DNA of 11,889 nt from assembly GCA_023132105.1 (NCBI GenBank), contig JAGLYS010000044.1:1-11889 (forward strand), given 5' to 3'. A program made the translations under genes and the position numbers. This DNA comes from Caldifarciminota bacterium (lineage in GTDB: Bacteria > Hydrothermota > 32-111 > QNBC01). Below, piece by piece: positions 6,669-11,889 of this stretch. Numbering within the stretch: position 1 is the stretch's first letter; each line of letters opens with the position of its first letter. The notes beneath the pieces are model-generated. The model worked only from the letters and a program-made list of their open reading frames with translations, ran no database searches and was not told where the DNA came from.

Positions 6669-9359
6669 ATGTTAAATATAAGCGAAACTGAAAAGAAAAT
6701 ATTAAAAAGTTTCAGAGAAAAGATAAGTTCGAATGATGCAGGAGCTCATAATAATTTATCTGTGGTTTACTATAATAAGGGAATGATTGATGATGCTATT
6801 GAAATGCTTCAAAAAGCACTTGAAATTGATCCGAAATTTACATTAGCAAAAAATAATCTTGAAACAATACTCAAAAAAACCGGTTATTATGAAAATATTC
6901 TCATTACCTACGAAGATAAATTAAAAAAGGAACCTGAAAATATAGATATTAGACTACAACTTGCAAATATATATAAAAACATTGGGAAATATATCCAGGC
7001 GATAGAGCAATATCGAAAGATAGAAACTATTACACCCAACAATACCGAAACATACATTTGGTCCGGTTATTGTTATAAAAACCTTGGTATGTATAGTGAA
7101 GCATTAAGAGAATTTGAAAAAGCTATTGAACTTAAAGTTTGTGATGATAAATTATTTACAAACACAGGAGAAACATATTATAACATCGGTCTTCTTGATA
7201 AGGCAATAGAAAGCTTTAAGAAAGCAATTGAGATAAATCCGAAAAATAGTGATGCCCATTATTTACTAAGTTTTGTTTACGGTGAAAAGGGGGATCTGGA
7301 AAAAGCTAAAGAGGAATCTTCTATTGCTGCAGATCTAAATCCCAGTTATATCAAAGGAGAAGCCAATCTTCAAATCGAGCAAGCAGGTTCTAAAACATAT
7401 AAAGAGGCACTTGAAGCCGGAGAACAAATATTGCAAACTACACCCGATTCATTCCTGAGTCACTTTAATGTGGGGATAGGTTTTAGAAACAAAGGATTAT
7501 TTAATGAGGCACTTAAAGAATTTGTTATTGCTTTAAAGAATTCTCCTAATAGTAGTATGGTTTATACGCAAATTGGAGAGATATATCTTCTTTTGGGAAA
7601 ATTCGACGAAGCTATTAACAATTATAAAGCATCTATTAAATTAGCCCCCCATTCCCCCAAAGCAAATAATGATATAGGTGTAGCATATCATCAATTAGGG
7701 AGTGTTAATAAAGCCATAGATTATTATAATAGAGCTATTGATATAGATAAAGAGTATATATTAAGTTATTCTAATTTAGGGATAGCATATGCACATCAAA
7801 AAGACATGGAAAAATCGGAAAAATATTTTATAAATGCAATCGATATAAATCCGATGTATCTCGATTCTTATTTGAATTATGCAATATTACTTATTGAAAA
7901 GGAAGATTACGATAAGGCTGAGAAATTTATAACGAAAACATTGAACTTAAAAGAAAACTACCCCTATGCATATAATATTTTGGGAGTAATATATTTAAAG
8001 AGAAAAGATATTAAAAATGCAATTCAATCATTTTCAAAAGTACTTTCTCTTGATCCTTCAATAATCGATGCTAAATATAATCTTGGATTTGCTTATTCTC
8101 AAATAGGGGAGTTTGAAAAATCATTAAAGATAATGCAAGAGGCAATGAAACTTTCTCCATATTATTCAAGTTATCAATACAAACTCGGTATAGATTTTTA
8201 TGCCGATAAATTAGATATACTTGTTCCGAATATACTAAAACCAAAAGAAAAAGATATTGAACTTAATACAAAAGAAGAGAAAAATTTGATAGAAAACCTT
8301 TTTAAGACCGACAAAGTAATTAAGGAAAAGAAGATAGAAAAGGAAAAAGAAAAGGGAATTGAGATTAAAGCTGAAATTGAAAACATAAACACACTTGTTA
8401 AAGCTGATAATATGGATCAGGCATTTAATCAAATGTTGACATTGTTACACAATAACTCTAAAAACACTGATGTAATATTAATAGCAGCTGATTTGTACAG
8501 ATTAAAAGGGTTATATGGAGAATCACTGGAGTTTTATAATAAAATTCTGGAAAAAGAACCAAACAACAAGAAAGCTGTTGCCAATTCTACAAAAATTTAT
8601 ATAGATAAAGGCGACCTGAATAGAGCGGAAAATATAATACTATCTTTTTTGAAAGAATTTCCTGAAGATGAAGATGCTAATTTATTATTAGGAAAAATAA
8701 GTTTGGAAAAAGAGGAATTTGATAATGCTATAAATTATTTTAACAATGTTATAGATAAAAATGCAAATAATTATGAATCATACTATAATATTGGGCTTGC
8801 ATATCTTGCACTGAATAAAATCGACAAAGCAACCTTATCAATCGAAAAGTCATTAAAGATTAAACCTGATGACCCAAAAGTAAATCTAAATATGGGAATT
8901 TTAAAATATTTAACTTCGAACTATGATGATGCAATAAAATTTTTCAATAAATCACTAAATACTCAGCCAAATAATATAAAAGCATTGTATTCATTAAGTG
9001 AAGTCTATATTTCTGACAACAAATATGATAAGGCTAAAGGGATTTATGAAAAATTAATTGACCTCAAACCTGCAAATATTGAATATTGGTATGAATACGG
9101 AAAGATATTATATAATCTCGGAGATCAAGATAAAGCTTTTAATGCTTTTAATACTATTATTGATATCGATAAGAATTATCCTCTGTCATACTATGCTTTA
9201 GGATACATATATGCAGAGAAGAATACAATAGAAAAGGCGATTGAAATGTGGATTAAAGCCGAAGCTCTTGCAAAAGACAATAAGGAATTGCAAGAAAATA
9301 TTCGGCATAATTTGAAAGTTGCTCGTGATTGGATTGCAATAATAACAAAGGGTATTTGA
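6669..9359 (+). CDS. Large tetratricopeptide (TPR) repeat protein
   Basis: This protein of 896 residues is built almost wholly of TPR units of about 34 residues. I count about 14 in residues 25-510 (for example NNLSVVYYNKGMIDDAIEML and GEIYLLLGKFDEAINNY) and about 9 in residues 575-880. A highly charged Lys/Glu-rich segment (about 524-570) separates the two arrays. No signal peptide, membrane segment or enzyme domain is seen, so it is probably a cytoplasmic scaffold or adaptor. TPR arrays bind protein partners; here those may be Che proteins or the PATAN and Roadblock proteins encoded next. The ATG lies one base after the cheC stop, without a clear Shine-Dalgarno, pointing to translational coupling. 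An in-frame TTG at 6660 overlapping cheC is a possible but less likely start. The stop overlaps the next ATG (TGATG). Partners and function are unknown. Confidence 0.88.
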   Translation: MLNISETEKKILKSFREKISSNDAGAHNNLSVVYYNKGMIDDAIEMLQKALEIDPKFTLAKNNLETILKKTGYYENILITYEDKLKKEPENIDIRLQLANIYKNIGKYIQAIEQYRKIETITPNNTETYIWSGYCYKNLGMYSEALREFEKAIELKVCDDKLFTNTGETYYNIGLLDKAIESFKKAIEINPKNSDAHYLLSFVYGEKGDLEKAKEESSIAADLNPSYIKGEANLQIEQAGSKTYKEALEAGEQILQTTPDSFLSHFNVGIGFRNKGLFNEALKEFVIALKNSPNSSMVYTQIGEIYLLLGKFDEAINNYKASIKLAPHSPKANNDIGVAYHQLGSVNKAIDYYNRAIDIDKEYILSYSNLGIAYAHQKDMEKSEKYFINAIDINPMYLDSYLNYAILLIEKEDYDKAEKFITKTLNLKENYPYAYNILGVIYLKRKDIKNAIQSFSKVLSLDPSIIDAKYNLGFAYSQIGEFEKSLKIMQEAMKLSPYYSSYQYKLGIDFYADKLDILVPNILKPKEKDIELNTKEEKNLIENLFKTDKVIKEKKIEKEKEKGIEIKAEIENINTLVKADNMDQAFNQMLTLLHNNSKNTDVILIAADLYRLKGLYGESLEFYNKILEKEPNNKKAVANSTKIYIDKGDLNRAENIILSFLKEFPEDEDANLLLGKISLEKEEFDNAINYFNNVIDKNANNYESYYNIGLAYLALNKIDKATLSIEKSLKIKPDDPKVNLNMGILKYLTSNYDDAIKFFNKSLNTQPNNIKALYSLSEVYISDNKYDKAKGIYEKLIDLKPANIEYWYEYGKILYNLGDQDKAFNAFNTIIDIDKNYPLSYYALGYIYAEKNTIEKAIEMWIKAEALAKDNKELQENIRHNLKVARDWIAIITKGI
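9347..9352 (+). promoter_or_regulatory. Ribosome binding site that fixes the DUF4388 gene start
   Basis: AAAGGG sits inside the end of the TPR gene, 6 bases before the ATG at 9359. It decides in favour of that ATG over an upstream in-frame TTG at 9329, which has no such site. Confidence 0.55.
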
Positions 9360-10498
9360 TGGCAATTACAGGTAGTTTGAAAGAATTGAATATCGTTGAC
9401 ATTTTACAAATGTTATCATTATCACAAAAAAGTGGTATTTTTAAAATAATAAATACTAATATAAATAACACAGCGGTGATTTATATATATAACGGTAAAG
9501 TCATTTTATCATATCTCTCCTCTCGAAATATTAAAGATAGATTACTATCCGAAATAAACGATATAGGCAATAGAGCAAAATATGATGCAAATTATTCAGA
9601 GATCAATCTTGGAGAGTTTTTAAAGGAACTCTTGGATGACAATATAATGAGCAAAAATCATTTAATCGATATTATAACAAAAGAAGTAATGTCTGTAATA
9701 TATAAAATTTTCAAATGGGAAGAAGGCAATTTTTCTTTTGATGATTATCAGATAAATAAATTATTACCTGTTGGAATTTTACCGTCAATCAAAATCGAGA
9801 ATCTTATTATGGAAGGGTCCAGGCAGATCGATGAGTGGAGTATTATTGAATCGAAAATCAAATCATTAACCGATACGGTTGTTTTTGATATGGAATCAGA
9901 AGATATAAACGAAATAAATTTGACACCTAAGGAATGGATGGTTATTTCATTAATCAATGGAAAAAGAAATGTGCAAGATATTATTGACAAGTCCGGCGAA
10001 GAATTTGAAACAGCAAAAACAATATACGGTTTAATTACAACGGGGATATGCAAATTAATACCAAAAGACGGGGAAAAGATAATAGCAAAAACAACTGAAC
10101 AAATTATAAAATTAATTGAAAATGGCAAATTTAATAATGCAGTAGAATCGATTAGAGACCATAGATTGATTGAGAATACTCCCAATGCATTACTGCTACT
10201 GGAAGCCGAGATTTATTGGAAAACCGGTCAATTGGACTTAGCAGCGTATAATTATGAAAAATATCTCAATAATGTTAACAGTCATTCTCCAATCAAATAT
10301 GATTTAACACTAAGTTATATTTTTACAGGCAATATAGATAAGGCATATACAATAATAAATAGCATTAAAAAAGATGAATTAAGTTTTGAGCTAATCGAGA
10401 AAGTGGAGAAATTAAAGGCATTATTAAATGAATCATGTAATTTAAAGAATGATAGGATTCCGATATATCAAAGGATAGAATATGAAGAATCAGAATGA
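9359..10498 (+). CDS. DUF4388 (PATAN) domain protein with TPR-like C-terminus
   Basis: This 379-residue protein opens with the DUF4388/PATAN signature MAITGSLKELNIVDILQMLS, followed by SGIFKI and a strand pair ending in YNGKVILSY. The family's second half follows: LGEFLKELL, KEVMSVIYKIFKWEEGNFSF (108-127) and IMEGSRQIDEWSII (about 150-163). Residues about 188-235 (PKEWMVISLINGKRNVQDII, then FETAKTIYGLITTGI) match the winged-helix-like segment often found after DUF4388. The remainder to about 355 is TPR-like (EAEIYWKTGQLDLAAYNYEK). PATAN domains occur fused to CheY-like receivers in cyanobacterial PatA/PixG-type regulators of pilus motility and in many deltaproteobacterial proteins. Here the receiver is separate, so this protein may be a docking partner of CheY-P; that is inference. 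The start at 9359 is chosen because it carries the family motif at its N-terminus, overlaps the preceding stop by one base and has a ribosome site. Confidence 0.82.
   Translation: MAITGSLKELNIVDILQMLSLSQKSGIFKIINTNINNTAVIYIYNGKVILSYLSSRNIKDRLLSEINDIGNRAKYDANYSEINLGEFLKELLDDNIMSKNHLIDIITKEVMSVIYKIFKWEEGNFSFDDYQINKLLPVGILPSIKIENLIMEGSRQIDEWSIIESKIKSLTDTVVFDMESEDINEINLTPKEWMVISLINGKRNVQDIIDKSGEEFETAKTIYGLITTGICKLIPKDGEKIIAKTTEQIIKLIENGKFNNAVESIRDHRLIENTPNALLLLEAEIYWKTGQLDLAAYNYEKYLNNVNSHSPIKYDLTLSYIFTGNIDKAYTIINSIKKDELSFELIEKVEKLKALLNESCNLKNDRIPIYQRIEYEESE
10471..10475 (+). promoter_or_regulatory. Ribosome binding site within the end of the DUF4388 gene
   Basis: AAGGA lies 6 bases before the ATG at 10482, inside the coding sequence of the preceding gene. 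It supports the start that produces a 17-base overlap between the two genes. Confidence 0.5.
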
Positions 10499-11228
10499 TC
10501 TTTTAAGTAATGATCCTGGCAGTCTATTCATTGCTCAGTTAGCCTCAATGTATATTGAAAACGGGCTGGTGAATGAAGCGATAGGAATGTGTATACAGAC
10601 ATTGAAATCTTATCCGGGATATGATGAATGTAGACTTGTTTTGATGAAAGCTTATCAAATACAAAATGATGTTGAAAGTTTTTCAATAAATTATAATTAT
10701 CTAAAAGACAATGTTCCTTCTATAATTCCATCGGAATTCAAGGAATATTATAATCAAAAGCCTAAAGAAGTTGACACACAAACAGATGAAATAAATGAAA
10801 TTCCCGCAAAATTGGAAGATGCTCAAACTAAAACAATGCTTGAGGATAAGCTTGAGGAAAGCATCAATATTCTTGATAATTTGCAAAACACAATAAGGGA
10901 TTCAATGAAAAGCTTAAATAGTATAATAGGTATAGTTGTTTCCGATGATACCGGCATTCCTATCACTTCCAGTTTTAAGATGGATATGGACATTGATGAG
11001 ACTACTGCTTTAATCTCTCTTACAATCAATGATATGAGAGAAGCTCTGAATATAATAGAGCTATCATCTTTCAAAAAAATATACATTGAAATTGGAAAAG
11101 GAATTTTATATATATTCCCACTTACCACAGACACATATCTTACAATAATAGGAACAAAAAACACAAACTTGGGAATGGTACATCTAATAGCTAAAAAATT
11201 AATATCAGAAATTAAGGTCTATTTATGA
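10482..11228 (+). CDS. TPR-like plus Roadblock/LC7 domain protein
   Basis: This 248-residue two-part protein has an N-terminal region (about 12-75) that looks like one or two TPR units (LFIAQLASMYIENGLVNEAI). It is followed by an acidic, probably flexible linker (about 84-120). The C-terminal region (about 139-248) has the pattern of a Roadblock/LC7 domain: helix, strand IIGIVVSDDTGIPITSSF, a long helix ISLTINDMREALNII, then strands KKIYIEIGKGILYIFPL and TYLTIIGTKNTNLGMVHLIA. Roadblock proteins form dimers and in bacteria (MglB) act on Ras-like GTPases such as MglA. No GTPase gene is nearby. The start overlaps the DUF4388 gene by 17 bases and the stop overlaps the next ATG by 4. The domain call rests on pattern similarity and is less sure than the Che calls. 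Confidence 0.78.
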   Translation: MKNQNDLLSNDPGSLFIAQLASMYIENGLVNEAIGMCIQTLKSYPGYDECRLVLMKAYQIQNDVESFSINYNYLKDNVPSIIPSEFKEYYNQKPKEVDTQTDEINEIPAKLEDAQTKTMLEDKLEESINILDNLQNTIRDSMKSLNSIIGIVVSDDTGIPITSSFKMDMDIDETTALISLTINDMREALNIIELSSFKKIYIEIGKGILYIFPLTTDTYLTIIGTKNTNLGMVHLIAKKLISEIKVYL

Positions 11229-11569
11229 TTAAATATTTAGAAAAACTAAATGATATCCCTTCTGTAAAAGGCACTATTCTTTCAGATAAAGATGGTATAA
11301 TTATTGAATCTCTGATGTCTTCTACCCTCAACAAAGAACTTATAGCTGCAATGGCTGCAAAGGTTGCTTTAAATATCGAGAGTAATATCTCTTCTATAGA
11401 TAATGTTATCGCTTCTCATTGCATAATTTTTACAGATTCCGTAAATATCTTTTTTTCTATTTTAGGTGATCTCATACTTATCATGGTTACAGACACAGAT
11501 ATAAATATTGGTTTTGTAAAGATTGAAATGAATAAAACAATAAATCAGCTGAAGAAAGAATTTTCATAA
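11225..11569 (+). CDS. Stand-alone Roadblock/LC7 domain protein
   Basis: This 114-residue protein is a single Roadblock/LC7 domain of about the usual length. It opens with helix IKYLEKLNDIPSVKGTILSD, then strand DGIIIESL, central helix ELIAAMAAKVALNIESNI, strands CIIFTDSVNIFFSIL and LILIMVTDTDINIGFVKIEM, and a final helix. The order and the near-terminal NIGFVKIE element parallel the domain at the end of the preceding gene (NLGMVHLIA), so the two could form a heterodimer. It overlaps that gene through ATGA (11225-11228) and has AAGG at 11214-11217. In other bacteria such proteins are MglB-like GTPase regulators or Ragulator-like scaffolds. It is the last gene of the operon; no rho-independent terminator is evident directly after the stop. 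Confidence 0.78.
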   Translation: MIKYLEKLNDIPSVKGTILSDKDGIIIESLMSSTLNKELIAAMAAKVALNIESNISSIDNVIASHCIIFTDSVNIFFSILGDLILIMVTDTDINIGFVKIEMNKTINQLKKEFS

Positions 11570-11598
11570 TAATATTAGAAGGGGGGAGATCCACCACT

Positions 11599-11750
11599 AA
11601 TTCACGAATTTATAACGAATTACACAAAAGAGAAGAGAAAAATTTATAACTTTTATTACACTAATTTAATACAAATTACACGAAGAGAAAGAGGGCAGAC
11701 ACAGGGGTCTGCCCTTACAATTACACGGATTGAAAACTAATTGCACGAAT
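11599..11750 (+). repeat. Six degenerate copies of an 'aattacacgaat' motif
   Basis: Copies lie at 11599-11610 (aattcacgaatt), 11618-11627 (aattacacaa), 11655-11666 (attacactaatt), 11674-11684 (aattacacgaa), 11719-11730 (aattacacggat) and 11739-11750 (aattgcacgaat). Spacing is irregular and copies differ at one to three positions. Two copies are followed by similar purine stretches (aaagagaagagaaa and gagaaagag). The sequence aatttataac also occurs twice (11607-11616, 11641-11650). The pattern looks like a decayed, slippage-prone intergenic repeat rather than a binding-site array, but neither is proven. Confidence 0.6.
11691..11716. repeat. GC-rich perfect inverted repeat (REP-like hairpin, possible terminator)
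   Basis: AGGGCAGAC (11692-11700) is the exact reverse complement of GTCTGCCCT (11707-11715), around a 6-base loop. A G-T pair can extend the stem by one. The hairpin is strikingly GC-rich for this sequence and stands about 120 bases after the last gene. No T-run follows on the plus strand, only TTACAA, and on the minus strand it is followed by CTTTCTCTTCG. A standard rho-independent terminator is therefore not supported, and a dispersed REP-like palindrome is the better guess. Confidence 0.6.
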
Positions 11751-11836
11751 GGGAATAGGATAGACACGGGGATTTGCTTTTGCTGTTATCAAATTTCGGT
11801 TTACGATTTACGCCCCCTAAAGCTTTGGCTTTCCCT

Positions 11837-11853
11837 CAATAGCTATGCTATTG
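11837..11853. repeat. Small inverted repeat
   Basis: CAATAGC (11837-11843) and GCTATTG (11847-11853) form a 7-base perfect stem with a 3-base loop. Just before it, AAAGCTTT (11819-11826) is a palindrome. Both lie in the less AT-rich terminal part of the intergenic region and could be the edge of a larger repeat element continuing past the window. Confidence 0.4.
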
Positions 11854-11860
11854 GCTCTTG

Positions 11861-11881
11861 TCACTTGCCACTTGATACTTT
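11861..11881 (+). repeat. Short degenerate 7-base direct repeats
   Basis: TCACTTG, CCACTTG and ATACTTT follow one another without a gap. They look like a decayed 7-base tandem repeat that may continue beyond the right edge. Confidence 0.4.
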
Positions 11882-11889
11882 TAACTGTT

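Larger units (their letters stand above)
11570..11889. other. Intergenic region with dispersed short repeats, no gene seen
   Basis: These 320 bases to the right edge hold no convincing reading frame on either strand and no tRNA-like fold. Instead they contain six imperfect copies of an 'aattacacgaat' motif, a GC-rich perfect hairpin, a small second hairpin and short 'cacttg' direct repeats. The first bases after the operon are AT-rich and then show a run of six Gs (11581-11586). No promoter for a following gene could be picked out with confidence. Confidence 0.7.

Noticed and set aside
7645..7658. Two C-runs (six and five Cs) in the TPR gene as phase-variation tracts
   Set aside because: They are short and simply encode Ala-Pro-His-Ser-Pro at a repeat boundary; the frame is intact.
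9329..9331. TTG as start of the DUF4388 gene
   Set aside because: The ten added residues do not match the family, whereas the ATG at 9359 begins directly at the MAITGSL motif with AAAGGG at the right distance.
456..11164. Minus-strand open frames of 60-145 codons across the operon
   Set aside because: All lie opposite strongly supported plus-strand genes, have low-complexity Ser/Ile/Phe-rich translations and resemble no family I know.
10482..11228. Partial small GTPase or MglA in the accessory block
   Set aside because: No P-loop (GxxxxGK[S/T]) or NKxD motif is present in any of the four accessory proteins.
11691..11716. Rho-independent terminator of the operon
   Set aside because: The stem is good but no T-run follows on either strand, and it lies about 120 bases from the last stop codon.
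11599..11750. CRISPR array
   Set aside because: The repeats are too short, too degenerate and irregularly spaced, with no spacer of constant length and no cas gene.

Overview
The window is an AT-rich (roughly 30% GC by eye), densely packed stretch of bacterial DNA carrying one plus-strand operon of nine genes. It is followed by about 320 bases of repeat-littered, apparently non-coding sequence. The first gene is cut by the left edge; the other eight are complete. There is no RNA gene, transposase, CRISPR array or phage gene. The host is probably a Gram-negative-type bacterium from a poorly cultivated, low-GC lineage. TPR, DUF4388 and Roadblock proteins beside a Che cluster, and degenerate 'aattacacgaat' repeats between genes, would fit groups such as Cloacimonadota, Marinimicrobia or WOR-3, but this placement is a weak inference.

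Bases 1-6667 hold a compact chemosensory core. It comprises a chemoreceptor-like protein with two degenerate signalling hairpins fused to a C-terminal family 5 solute-binding domain, then CheW, CheY, CheA (all five domains) and the CheY-P phosphatase CheC. Bases 6669-11569 hold four accessory genes: a TPR protein of about 23 repeats, a DUF4388 (PATAN) protein with a TPR tail, a TPR plus Roadblock/LC7 protein, and a stand-alone Roadblock/LC7 protein. Genes in the first part are separated by 5-15 bases. In the second part each junction is an overlap or a one-base gap, so these proteins are probably translationally coupled and made in fixed ratio.

A working model: the soluble receptor senses a ligand through its solute-binding domain and controls CheA through CheW. 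CheA phosphorylates CheY and CheC resets it. The output is unlikely to be only a flagellar switch. PATAN domains are linked to CheY-type receivers in type IV pilus phototaxis systems of cyanobacteria, and Roadblock/LC7 proteins regulate Ras-like GTPases that set cell polarity, as MglB does for MglA. The operon may therefore link a Che pathway to a polarity, pilus or gliding output scaffolded by TPR proteins. No GTPase, motor, flagellar, CheR, CheB or CheD gene lies in the window, so the output is inferred.

The most unusual points are the receptor with its solute-binding domain apparently on the same side of the membrane as the signalling helices, the two hairpin tips exactly 301 residues (43 heptads) apart, and the Che-TPR-PATAN-Roadblock operon as a unit.
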